Part shown: piece after piece, positions 20,928-31,579 of the stretch
Layout: the number at the start of each line of letters is the position of its first letter
How positions within the stretch are numbered: the stretch's first letter is position 1
Assembly (NCBI GenBank): GCA_019054805.1
Contig: JAHQIY010000003.1
Location: 3,596,001-3,660,000 of the forward strand
Origin: Brachionus manjavacas
Taxonomy: Eukaryota; Rotifera; Eurotatoria; Ploima; Brachionidae
Direction of reading: 5' to 3'
Length of the DNA: 64,000 bases
Position numbers and translations under genes: made by a program
Notes under the pieces: generated by a model
Told to the model about the DNA's origin: nothing
Database searches by the model: none
The model's input: only the letters and a program-made list of their open reading frames with translations

Positions 20928-21521
20928 TTACTTCCATATTTTATGGTAAAGAAATAATACCAAGAATAAGAATACAAGCGACACAACACTAATAAACAAA
21001 CAATATAATAAAAATTTAAACTGTATTCTATATTTGTTTTTAACATAGGATACGTATTTGAGTTCTGGATTAAATATGTATTTGTCTAAATGTATCATTG
21101 GAAAGTTGAAAAACTGAGGAGGTCCAAAATCTGGAATCCAATAATAGCATGTAATATTTAAATAAGAATCGTCTGAATCGATTTTTTTGTCCAAAAAAAG
21201 CATGTATTCCGGTTCATTGATGCCAAGAAACAGACCGTTCACTGACCAGTCGAAGTTACTTGCTCCAAGCTCATATGGTATATCACATTCGAATGTAAGA
21301 TGGTCATTAAAAAAGGCCTTTAATAATGTGTTTCGATTTAAATTATTTAGTTTGATTTCCAGATCGTTAATATAAACATTACAATAGTTATTGATTTGAT
21401 CGAAAGAAAAATTTTTTTCTGCTGGATTCAGATCAAAATAGCTCATATCATTAGCTACATCACAGATTAGGACAGTTGATAAGTTAAATAATGTAAAAAT
21501 GTAAAAATAAAGTGTTTTCAT
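20928..21521 (-). CDS. Single-pass membrane protein with one Ig-like domain (hypothetical)
   Basis: The 197-residue protein begins MKTLYFYIFTLFNLSTVLIC, a hydrophobic signal peptide. The ectodomain has the immunoglobulin signature: a Cys in FECDIPYELG near residue 78, a Trp in FDWSVNGL about 14 residues later, and DSYLNITCYYW as the 'D.Y.C' second half. This probably forms one disulphide-bonded Ig fold. Residues ~165-192 are a strongly hydrophobic transmembrane helix, followed by a very short basic tail (HKIWK). It is thus predicted to be type I with almost no cytoplasmic domain, suggesting a ligand or adhesion role rather than signalling. Single exon; the ATG context is AAAATGA. No specific family was recognised. 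Confidence 0.65.
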   Translation of the reverse strand: MKTLYFYIFTLFNLSTVLICDVANDMSYFDLNPAEKNFSFDQINNYCNVYINDLEIKLNNLNRNTLLKAFFNDHLTFECDIPYELGASNFDWSVNGLFLGINEPEYMLFLDKKIDSDDSYLNITCYYWIPDFGPPQFFNFPMIHLDKYIFNPELKYVSYVKNKYRIQFKFLLYCLFISVVSLVFLFLVLFLYHKIWK

Positions 21522-22335
21522 TTTTGAATAATTTGTCTTTTTAAAATTAAAAAAAAAGAAAGAGAAAAAATATTTTCTGGAGTTATAAAAAGGTTAAGTT
21601 TTTCTGGCAAATATTTAATTTATATTTCGAATTATTAAAGTTGACTTCTTGATCATAAATTTGCATCTCTTGAATTTATCATTATTTTTTCTGCTTAGCT
21701 TCTTATTTTGATTGATCAAGTAGTTTACCTGGACTTAAGCAGCTTATAATTTTTTCTATTTAAGTACTAAAGTTTATTATTAAAACAAAATTAGTAGTTT
21801 AAATATTTTATTTAAAAAAAAAATTTACCAATCATGATTATTTTCAGCGCAATGAATAGTTGCATAAATTTTTTGAGTCACGTTCTGTCATTTTATTTCA
21901 ATTATTTATGATAAATAAGAAAAAATAAAATTTTTAAAAATAGACACAATTTAAAACTCAGCAATTTAAAAATTTCAATTCAATTTGAAAAATCTGCTTT
22001 TCACTCGAAAAATATTTTTTTTATTCTAATTTTGAAACATCGAATAATCTATTTAAAAAAATATAAAAATATAAATGAAAAATTTTCGATTCCATAAAAA
22101 AGTAATCAAAGCAATTATGATTAATTTTTAGTAAGGGATTTAAATTATCTTTGTAATGCTACGTTAATCTGTTCCTCAAAAAAAAAAGATTAAGGGTTTT
22201 TGGCGATTGCAAAGTATATCTCTTTTTCCGATTATTTAGCCATTTTATGTGAATTATTTGAAAGCTAATAATCAAAAGCTTAATAAAAAATTTTAAACTT
22301 TTTAAAAAAAAAAAAGGCTTAAAGGGTGAAAAATT
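21522..22335. other. AT-rich intergenic sequence
   Basis: No feature recognised upstream of the Ig-like gene. I could not pick out a convincing promoter. Confidence 0.4.
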
Positions 22336-22339
22336 TAAC

Positions 22340-22400
22340 TTACTGTGTGACGACTATTTAATAATTTAGAACTGACAAAATAAAACTTATTTACCCGGCT
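22340..22400 (+). repeat. solo fragment of the TGACAAA-array element
   Basis: GACTATTTAATAATTT followed by an ACTGACAAAAT block matches 53865-53895, the inner end of the TGACAAA array at 53.7 kb. Confidence 0.5.
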
Positions 22401-22555
22401 AAATAGGGTGAGGATCGAAGCTACATATTAATTGTAATTTTATTCTGTAAACTCCTCGAGGGAGATCTCAAATTATATCCATTATTCATCCCACTATACT
22501 TGCATTATCAACATTCCAATCACCTTAATAGCATACTAAAATCTGATTAACATAC

Positions 22556-23010
22556 TAGTAGTAGTAGTAGTAGTAGTAGTTAAAAACTGTAGCGTGATGA
22601 ATCACGCGGAGCGCGTCAGCTATGCGACTGACTCCCTGTGGCAGTTACCAATGTGTTTGTCTAAGTTGATCTGAAAGTGTTGACATTAAGCGATTCTATG
22701 ACTTCGTTTGGGAGTGCATTCCAAGTGTTTGCAATTCTGTTGTTGAAGAATTCGTGTCTCTGATTACAGCATCTCACTATTTCGCGTTTAAAGTGCCCTC
22801 TATGACCACCTCTAGGTTCTCCGCATTTAGGATTTTCGTGCCAGTAGATTTCTTTTAGACCTTTTCGAATTTGTACTTTTGAATTAGATCGCCGCGTATT
22901 CTTCTGATGAATATTGATGATAAGCCTTATCTGTTGCATCTTATTTCGTACGGAAGATGTCTTAACTCGTGAGAGACTTTGATGGCTCTGTATTGAACTT
23001 TTTTGAGTTT
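22556..23010 (-). pseudogene. CR1-like LINE 3' fragment with (CTA)n tail
   Basis: The minus-strand ORF (22661-22939) contains HEFFNNRIANTWNALPNEVI, equivalent to FFFNRTANIWNSLPNQLV in the reference LINE, and RGGHRGHFKREIVRCC before it. A frameshift near 22935 links to KVQYRAIKVSHELRHLPYE upstream. The 3' UTR contains a GCGTGATtcATCACGC stem and ends in a (CTA)n microsatellite at 22556-22582. This is a related but distinct subfamily from the 14.7-kb LINE. Confidence 0.7.
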
Positions 23011-23941
23011 TTTTTTATACTATAACTATTTAATCAAAAAGTCTTCCCGAATTTTCACTTGAATCATCTACCGGTAGCAAGTGCAAACAATTCAACAAAA
23101 AGCGTTCGAAATGGGAATTTTTGAACAAGATAAAAAGTTTTCTTTATTTTTTAAAGGTAGAGACGAGATTTAATTTGTTGATAATAAGATAATTACAAGA
23201 GTCAAATAATTTTGTGAACAAATCCGAGTTTGGTGGTCTGAAAAAATGAAAGAGTGCATTGATACAAAATTCAAATTTAAATTTTTTTTTAACATTTACT
23301 TAAATTGACTTAAATTTAATTTATTTTTTTGTAAACTTTTTTGTTTATTTCGAAAATTCAGTATGGTAAACAGTTTTTTGATTGTTTTAAAAATGCAGGC
23401 ATGTTTTTAAGCAAAAAGTGTGCTTATAAGTAAAGTATGCTGGGATGAAAAATGAGTATGCTGAAAAGTTTCGATAGTATGTTGGTCAAGGAGGCCCAAT
23501 AAACTAATTCGAGTGAAAAAAAAATAAAAATCATCAACATATATTTACAAATAGATTTTAAAAGATTTTCCTATCATTCGTCTTAAAAAAGTACAAATAT
23601 AAAGAAAATTCAAGATTTAAAAATTTATTTTTATAAATGGCTTTTTATAAAATCCGAAACTGAGCTTAAAAAATAGTTTCAAAATTTTAAAGATTTTAAT
23701 TAAGAAGCCAGCAAGAAACGGCGTAAGATACTTGTCAAGATTTAGCCAAACATCTTACGAATAATTTAGGTATTGAAAAATTAATATTCAAATTGGAATC
23801 TATACAAAAAAAATTCTAATTTATTTTTTATTCTAATTTATCAATTTATAGCCAAATTAATAAACTACTTTTTTAATTTTATCAAAAATTATGTTATCAA
23901 ATATGAATTAAAATTAAATTAAATAATTATTTTTTTCAAAA
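23011..23941. other. AT-rich upstream region of the oxygenase gene
   Basis: No coding or repeat feature recognised; the promoter is not evident. Confidence 0.4.
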
Positions 23942-24928
23942 ATGGAAGTACCTATAATAGACATAACTCCACTAGTACATAAATCAAAGAAAAGTTCAGA
24001 AGTATCAGCTCAAATAGGCCAAGCTTGTCGTGAATATGGTTTTTTTTATATTATTGGTCATGGAGTTGATCCATCTCTTCAAGCAAAACTCGTGGAACTG
24101 AGTCGAAAATTTTTTGCTCTTTCACTAGAAAACAAGATGAAAATAAAAATGCTCAATGGAGGAATCGCATGGAGAGGCTATTTTCCATGTGGAGAAGAAC
24201 TTACTTCTGGCAGGCCGGACATTAAAGAGGGAATTTATTTTGGAGAAGAGCTCGATGATGAAAATGAACTAGTAAAACAAAAAACTCCCCTTCATGGAAA
24301 AAATCTATTTCCTGAATTATTTCCTGAATTTCGTTCGGTTGTGTTGGATTACATGAAGTGTATACTGCAAGTTGGTCATGTGGTCTTAGAAGGCATAGCT
24401 ATTAGTTTAGGTTTAGATAAGAATTATTTTTATGATAGATACACAAGGCAACCCTTGCAGTTGTTTAGAATTTTTAATTATCCAGCCACAATATTGGATA
24501 AAGATTCGAGTATGTGGGGAGTTGGTGAACATACTGATTATGGTTTATTGACTATTTTAAATCAAGATAATTCTGGGGGTCTTCAAGTAAAAACCAAAAC
24601 CGAATGGATTGATGTTCCCCCTATTGAAAATTCATTTGTTTGTAATATTGGTGATATGCTTGACAGAATGACTGGTGGTCTGTATAGATCGACTCTTCAC
24701 AGGGTAAAATGTCAGACTCTAAACGACAGATTATCTTTTCCATTTTTTTTTGATCCTAACTTTTTTGCCCAAGTTAAAAAGATCGATGGGATAGAAGAAC
24801 AGAAAGATGATAAAAACCAAAGATGGGATTTGGAGAGTGTACACGAGTTTGAAGGAACTTATGGTCAGTATTTGTTGAATAAAGTATCTAAAGTTTTCCC
24901 ACAATTAAAAGACAATGTTTTAATTTAG
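23942..24928 (+). CDS. 2-oxoglutarate/Fe(II)-dependent oxygenase, isopenicillin-N-synthase-like
   Basis: The 328-residue protein has both halves of this family. The N-terminal DIOX_N domain runs from VPIIDITPLV through ACREYGFFYIIGHGV (residues ~3-110), and the C-terminal 2OG-FeII_Oxy double-stranded beta-helix covers ~170-275. The metal triad is His197 and Asp199 (GEHTDYG) with His253 (STLHRV). Arg263 and Ser265 (DRLSFP) are the usual RxS pair holding 2-oxoglutarate. The length is normal for the family and the ATG (AAAAATGG) is good. Members hydroxylate or oxidise small molecules in the cytosol; the substrate cannot be read from sequence. No intron. A poly(A) signal lies ~30 bases past the stop. 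Similar proteins occur in bacteria, fungi, plants and some invertebrates, so its origin deserves a tree. Confidence 0.92.
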   Translation: MEVPIIDITPLVHKSKKSSEVSAQIGQACREYGFFYIIGHGVDPSLQAKLVELSRKFFALSLENKMKIKMLNGGIAWRGYFPCGEELTSGRPDIKEGIYFGEELDDENELVKQKTPLHGKNLFPELFPEFRSVVLDYMKCILQVGHVVLEGIAISLGLDKNYFYDRYTRQPLQLFRIFNYPATILDKDSSMWGVGEHTDYGLLTILNQDNSGGLQVKTKTEWIDVPPIENSFVCNIGDMLDRMTGGLYRSTLHRVKCQTLNDRLSFPFFFDPNFFAQVKKIDGIEEQKDDKNQRWDLESVHEFEGTYGQYLLNKVSKVFPQLKDNVLI

Positions 24929-24959
24929 TAATTGTTATGGTTAAAGCAAAACTTTAAAA

Positions 24960-24965
24960 AATAAA
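24960..24965 (+). terminator. poly(A) signal of the oxygenase gene
   Basis: AATAAA 32 bases after the stop codon. Confidence 0.45.
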
Positions 24966-25138
24966 CTTATTTTTAATTTAATTTAATTTAAACATGACAA
25001 GAAGTCAGCTGCTTGAAGGTATAGCAACCTTCTTTCGGAAGCGGATTAATAAAAGTAGAAAAAAAACAGGTATCATAATAGCTAAGCTTTTGAGTAACAG
25101 AAAAGGCTATTATAATAGCCAAATATGTTATTTTAAAT

Positions 25139-25280
25139 GATTCTATTCACTACCTTTTGAAGAATTAATCAATCAATACTTATTTATTTTTTTATCTCAA
25201 GGAGCTTATTGCTCGAACAGAAACACAAATAAATAAAAAAATTGATTAATTTAATTCTTCAAAAGGCAGTGAATAGAACA
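25139..25280. repeat. imperfect hairpin with a solo LINE 3' end in its loop
   Basis: TTCTATTCACTACCTTTTGAAG and its near complement at ~25252-25277 form arms of ~40 bases. Between them is CAAGGAGCttatTGCTCGAACAG followed by AAATAAATAAA, a plus-strand version of the hairpin-plus-(AAAT)n tail that ends the LINE remnants at 39.6, 42.2, 50.0 and 54.9 kb. Confidence 0.5.
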
Positions 25281-25341
25281 GATTTTTTTCATCAATTCGA
25301 GGTGCTACAGGATTTTTATGAATTTTTTGAATCCGGGTGCA
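25279..25341 (-). pseudogene. 63-bp copy of polyamine oxidase exon 1 between 14-bp direct repeats
   Basis: This stretch matches 28293-28356 of the polyamine oxidase gene except for a few changes in T-runs (shared blocks CATCAATTCGAGGTGCTACA and AATCCGGGTGCA). GCAGTGAATAGAAC occurs just before it (25266-25279) and again at its end (25339-25352), like a target-site duplication. It is non-coding here. Confidence 0.75.
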
Positions 25342-25469
25342 GTGAATAGAACCATTGAATACTGCAAAAAATGAGGGTTTAATTAACGAAAAGAAAACTT
25401 GTAACACAACATTTACCAAAGCTGGTCTTCGAAAAATAATGAGAAAACATAAGGAATAAAAATAAAAAT

Positions 25470-26060
25470 CGGGAACTCACATATTCCTCTCGACTCAGAT
25501 CCAACATTCCTTGGTATCAAATTAGATCTTGAATCAATTACAAAGAGCATTTAAAAATTATCAATTCAAAACGAATCTACAAAATTAACCTTATCAGAAA
25601 ATTAAAAATTGTAAGTGGGGATCATCTTTTAAAATCAACAGAATTTTATATATGTCACTCATAAGATCATTAGTCGACTTTTGTTTTATAATTTTTCAAT
25701 CAGGTACTCAAAATATAAAAGCAGAAATACAAAAATCGGGTCTTGAGAATCATCAAATATTTTCCATAAGGGACGATTATCAAACCAATCCACAAAGAGC
25801 TAAGAATCGACTTGATCGATGACAGATAGATAAGTACTACAACTTTACCAGAATGCCCTGCTTGAGTATAGCACCTTATATCCAGCAAATGCTGCTGAAC
25901 TCGGTACCTAAATCTATTAGAAAGTAAATGAAGTTCACACACGGGCAAATGGACAACCTCTCTATATTCGGATGATAAAAAGATTCACGTACTTCTGGAT
26001 ATGCTTAGGGCAATGCTAAGTAATGCATTGTGGGTGTTGAACACGCAAAATTTTAAAACC
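25470..26060 (+). pseudogene. degraded LINE ORF2 C-terminal fragment
   Basis: Plus-strand frames read IPLDSDPTFLGIKLDLES and LYMSLIRSLVDFCFIIFQSG, corresponding to the 'FLG..LD..L.F' and 'Y..LIRS..DY..I......' blocks of LINE C-termini. Frameshifts and stops separate the blocks. A GC-richer tail to ~26060 has no clear end. Confidence 0.5.
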
Positions 26061-26884
26061 GGTTAAAAAACCTCAAGAATACAATGATTAAATTATTATT
26101 ATTGTATTTTGACAGTCATCAAGAAAAATTACTCGAAATTTAATCACTAAGAAGCATTTAAAAAAAGAAATGAAAAAAACTATTAAAGGGTTCAAAAATC
26201 CAAATTTAAAAAAGGAATTGACTGATGCTAATTAAGGGTAAAATGGATTATAAAACTGACAAAAAAATTATTTTTAATTTTTGAAATAAATTTATTAAAA
26301 AAATTGAATTTTAAATTTTTTACTATTTTATAACTTTTCTTGGAGCTCAATGGCACGGTTCAAGTTTAAAAAGAAGTACAAAGAGGTTACGTTAAGGACA
26401 TGAGCGAGTCTCTTTTGTGCACCAATTCAAAGGGAAGAACCCTCATGAAGGTAAGAGGGTAACTCAATTATTAACTTAGTTTTGTGGGGAAAGTGGGCCT
26501 ATAATTAGCGCTTTCCTCAAGATGACTATACTTTCCATAAGAGATTCATGTGGTAAATCAGGTGGGGGTTTTCTAAGGCACGTATGAGAAATTTTTTTTT
26601 ATTTTTTCCAAATCAAAGATTAAACAAACAAAAAATTTTTACGAATTTTTTTGAAAAATTTTCTTCTAATTTAAATTATTTTCAGGTTTTATTAATTTGT
26701 CTCCTTTATTTATTAAATCTCATGAAAGCCTTTTTAATTCTCATTGAATATTCTTTTAATCTAAAAATATACTTTTAAAAATTTTTTTTATAACTTTAAA
26801 TTAAAATGAATTAAAACTTAAAACGAATAAAATTTATTTTTTATGCTTGGATATCATGTATAAATATATTTCGTATTTTTGAAT
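26061..26884. other. AT-rich region with a GC-richer patch at 26340-26580
   Basis: The patch (26340-26580) may be another LINE 3' region, since it contains a short reading ARFKFKKKYKEVTLRT, but this is too weak to call. The 26584-26778 ORF is low-complexity and not called. Confidence 0.3.
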
Positions 26885-28601
26885 TTATAAACGAGGACTA
26901 CTCCTTGAAAAGCTTAAAATTCTCTGCGATTCTCTAATTCCTGACAAGTAAGCTCCATTGACGTTCGAAAATTGATCGGGAACAGTAGCTTCACCAGCAA
27001 ACATAACAATTGGGTTAGATTGATTAGGAATCGGGCTTGCCATTTCATCAAAGTCTTCAGGTTTTGAACCGATTGGCATATGTGAATAAGTTCCTCTTGA
27101 GTACCGGTTGGTAAACCATTTTGTTCTTAACACCGACTTTGGTTCTGGTATGCTAGGATCATTAAAAAAGCGTCTTAAATTTTCGGTGCATCTTTGTCCT
27201 ATTGTTTTTTCATCAAGCTGCTCAAACTCAACATTGCCTGCCATCCACGCACTCAACGTGTTCGGATGGCTATTTACCACCTCAATTTTGATCACGTCTT
27301 CATACCAAATTTTTTTTGTGTCATTTCGGTGACACAACTTATCCAATCTAAAGTTCAAGTCCTCTGGCACCCAGATCAAATTCAGAAGATCCATGCTCTC
27401 GTTCCAAAATGGCGCTTCATACATCAAAAATATTTTGTTGGTGCATCCAAAGCCCAGACGACTGACTGCAAGTCGTTTTGCTTCGCTTACCAAGCTCAAT
27501 GGCTCCAAAAAGTTGTTTATGTTCTCTTTCATGTAGCCCAGACTCATTGTGCACAACACATGCTCACAAACGACCACAAAGTCACGCGGTTTTTCCGGAT
27601 TACTTGCATCACAGATCACAACAACTGCTTTTTGCTTTGTTTTGGCATAAGTGGAATGCAAACTGGGCCTATTGTAACAATCCGAAGTATCCAACAGCTC
27701 GGGGCTAAGAATGATTTTTTTCAAAAAGTGCCTTAGATAGAGGCGAGAGTAAAAGTCATTTTTATGCTTGGATATGAGTGCGTCCAGCACGGGAGTAAAG
27801 CCTTTTTTTAACTCTACATAAGAATGTCCTGCAAATTCTTTGTAGCATGAAAAATTTTTCAGTGAAACATCAAAGATATTGTAGCATCCATTTCTGATGT
27901 TTTCGCGTCTGGCTCTCTGCATAAAAAGTCCATTCAGCAGTCTTTTTAGATCATAGTCATTCAAGTCTTGAGCACCATGGTCAAGCAAATTTTTTCCCAT
28001 TTCATTACGAACTATTTCACAAAATTTATCATAAAAATAGTCGCCAACTCGATTATCAACTTTTACTTTTGGGTCTATGTTCAACAACTCTGCGCTAAGA
28101 ATTATCTTGGTAAGAGTGTTGTAGACTGAGTTGGCAAATTCGTAGGATATTTTATGCCCTGTTTGAGTTAAGAACAGGGTCTTATCACCATCGGTTTTGA
28201 CATTAACACCTTAGAAATTTTAAAATAAAAAATCATTTTTTTCTTTTTTTTTGGTTACTTTGAAGCAGGCTTTTATTGTTGGCTGGCATACACAGATTTT
28301 TTTCATCAATTCGAGGTGCTACAGGATTTTGTATGAATTTTTCGAATCCGGGTGCAACCAGATCATTTTTTTGGGCAATTTCATAAATTGGGTTTCCCTG
28401 CTGACCATGAATCCATTGGGCTCCAAGTTCCAGATATCCTCGGTCGGTGTTAAAAGTGCAAATTCGACCACCAATTCGCTCCAGTGCCTCAAAAACCAAG
28501 AAGTCTTTGTAGTTATTTTCAAGAAGATTGACACTAGCTGATACTCCAGCCATTCCGGCCCCGATTATTAAACTCTTTACATTTATTACTTGATAGCTCA
28601 T
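26885..28601 (-). CDS. Spermine/polyamine oxidase (FAD amine oxidase), two exons
   Basis: Exon 1 is 28601-28259 and exon 2 is 28209-26885, joined by removing a 49-base GT-AG intron; together they give 555 residues in one frame. The N-terminus has the FAD-binding Rossmann motif IIGAGMAGVSAS followed by an acidic residue (VFEA), then RIGGRI and ELGAQWIHGQQGNPIY. The latter is the active-site region characteristic of spermine/polyamine oxidases. The middle has LAVSRLGFGCTNKIFLMYE. The C-terminus has MFAGEATVPDQFSNVNGAYL, the second flavin-contacting motif. Length equals that of animal spermine oxidases. Such enzymes oxidise spermine or acetylated polyamines, releasing H2O2 and an aminoaldehyde; sequence alone does not settle substrate preference. 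Start MSYQVINVKS is placed at the first ATG. The fused reading LLQ-SVNVKTDGDKTLF supports the splice. Confidence 0.93.
28210..28258 (-). other. 49-base intron of the polyamine oxidase gene
   Basis: Minus-strand donor CAAA|GTAACC and acceptor TTTCTAAG|GTG, phase 1. Removing it restores one continuous protein frame. An in-frame read-through would hit a stop. Confidence 0.85.
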
Positions 28602-29424
28602 TGTGAGAATGGAAAAATAAAAATGAAGGCTTCTTAGCGTTTGGTTTGATAACCAAATTTCTGATTAGATTTCAATCTCTCGACTAAAAATTCATGAATA
28701 TTTAATTTTGAATTGGTATTTTAAAAAATCATGTTTTAACTATTGGTGTCTGATAATTTGAATAAAACTTTAATAATAAAACTTAAAAAAAACTTAAGTA
28801 AGCTATCTAAAAAAATCTTGTTTAAAATTAAAATTTGCACTCTTTAAACTTAAAAAATAAATAAATTTCAAAATAAAGAATTTAGCATTTTTTCAGAAAT
28901 TAGATATTTAGTTGAGGGTCTACAAGCACACTCAAAAAAATTTTCTTAAGTCAAAAACTGTTTCATCCCAAATTTGACTTGACTTCAAAGAATATTTAAA
29001 GCCTACCTTAAATTGTATTTTTGACTTTTGAACAACTCAGTAGCAAAATTATAATTATTATTAAGTCATTAAATTAGGCCAGATTCGGCGATAGAAGATA
29101 GGAGAAGGAAGTTTTGTACTATAATATTTGTTTTCCCTTTTTTAAATTTACAATTATGTTTAAGAAATTAAAATATAAAATATTTCAGGGAAAAATACTC
29201 GTAGATTTTTTTTTAAAGGAATTATCTAAAAACTTAAAATTTGATTAAATTTAATCAGTTTACATTTTTAATTTAGAACAGATTTTTTTATCTATTTGCA
29301 AGAATAATAACTAGCTAAACAAAAAAATCGCTTTTAAAATTAAATTTTTTTCATTAAGAATTTGTATTTTAGTAGATTTTTTGAAAATTTCAAAAATTTT
29401 CTATCATAAATTACGAGTTTTTAA
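28602..29424. other. AT-rich upstream region of the polyamine oxidase gene
   Basis: No recognised feature. Confidence 0.4.
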
Positions 29425-31110
29425 TTTAAAATAATTGACTTGTATATCTTAAGTTTTTCAAATAATAGAAATTTAATCTCAAATTATAAATTATTTAAAA
29501 CAATGAAAAGAAAGTTCAGAAAGTCTTTATCTAATAGTCAGCTTCCAATACAATTCAGATCAGCAGATATTACTCCATTGTTTAAAAAAGGTGATAAATC
29601 AACGGCCAGCAATTATCGTCCCGTGTCTTTAACTTCAATTCCGTGCAAAATAATGGAAAGCATAATAAGAACCAAAATGGAAGACTATCTTTATAAGAAC
29701 AATATTATATCTAAAGAACAGCATGGATTTGTAAGGAAAAAGTCATGTACATCTAATCTTATGGAAACTCTAGATTTCATCTCAATGAGTCTAGACAAAA
29801 GTATTCCTGTTGATGTAATTCTGCTAGATTTTGCGAAAGCATTTGATACTGTTCCGCACAGACAACTAATAGCTAAATTGAAAGCATATGGCTTTGATGG
29901 TCTGACATTAAAATGGATTGAAGCTTTTTTGAAAAATAGAAGACAACGAGTTGTTCAAGGTGAAATTTTGTCGGATTGGGTTGAGATTTTTAGCGGTGTA
30001 CCACAAGGATCAGTGATTGGTCCACTTTTGTTCGTTTTGTAAATCAATGATATACCAAAAGGAATAGAGAATATTGTCAAAATGTATGCAGATGATACAA
30101 AAATATTCTCGCAAACGGTATCAGAAATATGCGCAGTGAAACTTCAATCAGATTTAGATTTAATTTTCAAGTGGACTCAAGATTGGCTTCTTCTCTTCAA
30201 CACATCAAAATGTGTGGTTATGCATTACGGTCATAAAAACAAAGAATTCACTTATTCTATTAATGGTAAACAGTTATCAACGTCTGAAACCGAAAGAGAT
30301 CTTGGAGTTATCTTCAATACAAATCTCAAATGGAAAAACCAAGTGATAGAGGCTACAAACAAAGCAAATCAAATGTTGGGTCGCATCAGGAAATCATTCG
30401 CTCGTTTTGATTGTAAGTTATTTAGATCATTGTATTTAACTTTTGTTCGTCCTCTTTTGGAATTTGCTGTGCCTGTATGGTCTCCATTTCTTAAGTCGGA
30501 TTGTTAGAATCTTGAGAGGATTCAACGCAGAGCTACGAAATTTGTTTCTTTAATTAGAAACAAACCGTATGAAAGCAGATTGAAGGCTTTAAACATTCCA
30601 AATCTGGTGGAAAGAAGAAAAAGAGGTGATCTAATTCAATTATACAAGTTCATACATGGAATAGAATTGATTGAAAAAAGCAACAATTTTAATGTCACCA
30701 AAATCCAAGGAAGAGGTCACTGCTTCAAATATCACAAAGAAATTTCAAGGCTCCAACATAGAGATAACTTTTTTTTCAACAGAACCGCTAACATATGGAA
30801 CTCACTGCCAAATCAATTAGTTGAAGCCCCTAATGTTAACAGCTTTAAAGCAGGCATTGATTGCTGGATGAGCAGCAATCAATCACATCAGCTGTCATAG
30901 TGTGCCTTATCAGCACACTCGCTGGCTAGCCAGCTACAGTCAAAACTACTACTACTACTACTACTAAAATACTATCTCTAAACAATCAGATTAGTATCAA
31001 TTAAATTTTATTACAAAATAAGTTAAAATATTTAATTTATTTTTTGGGATAAAATTTTTAAAATTCATCACTTTATGCTTGATTATTGTAATATTGATAG
31101 AAAATTTTTT
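29425..31110 (+). repeat. Host repeat split by LINE copy 2
   Basis: The 87 bases before the LINE and ~145 bases after it correspond to one continuous stretch at 33350-33580, which lacks the LINE. Shared landmarks are AATTATTTAAAA-AATGA on the left and AAATACTATCTCTAAACAA on the right. Confidence 0.7.
29512..30966 (+). mobile_element. CR1-like LINE copy 2, 5' truncated
   Basis: It starts abruptly inside ORF2 (equivalent to position ~17118 of the reference copy) and matches it to the end, including the CTGGCTAGCCAG stem and the (ACT)n tail at 30946-30966. I count about 16 differences over ~1.44 kb. Two substitutions create stops (TAA near 30039, TAG near 30505). It keeps eight T's where the reference copy has six, thus preserving the ancestral C-terminal frame FFFNRTANIWNSLPNQLV. 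Confidence 0.9.
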
Positions 31111-31314
31111 AAAAATTTAAAAATTTTAACCAAATAACTTTTGAACGATAGGACATAAAAAATGATTAAGTGCTCATTTTAATCTTTTTTTGCTCTATAA
31201 TGTAAGGTCTTAAACATTTATATTTTTTGATAAATGAGAGGACAGGTTAGGGTTTGATTTACTGATAAAATTGTTCTAGGTAGCCTTTTTCTTTTAGAAA
31301 ACTATCAGACAACC

Positions 31315-31571
31315 TAGTGCTGGTAATCTACTCCAATCGATTGATAAAATTCATCAATCGACTGATTTTATTTTAGTCGATAATTTAATCGACTTTTAAA
31401 AATCAAGGAAAAAAACTGAAAAAAGAATTGGACAAAATCTTTATATCCTACTACTCATTTCGAAATTAGTAGTTTTATAGTCAACTAGAAACATTTTTCG
31501 ATTTAATAATCGAATAAAAAAATTAGTCAATTTTAAGTTAGTCGATTATTGATAATCGATTGCCAACACTA
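31315..31571. mobile_element. 257-bp hAT-type MITE
   Basis: Termini TAGTGCTGGTAATC and (complement) TAGTGTTGGCAATC are inverted repeats of the classic hAT form. The 8-mer AGACAACC flanks both sides exactly (31307-31314 and 31572-31579). The interior is AT-rich with several ATCGATT segments and no ORF. Confidence 0.85.
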
Positions 31572-31579
31572 AGACAACC

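Noticed and set aside
27108-27736. Plus-strand frames opposite polyamine oxidase
   Set aside because: Antisense shadows of a clearly identified gene.
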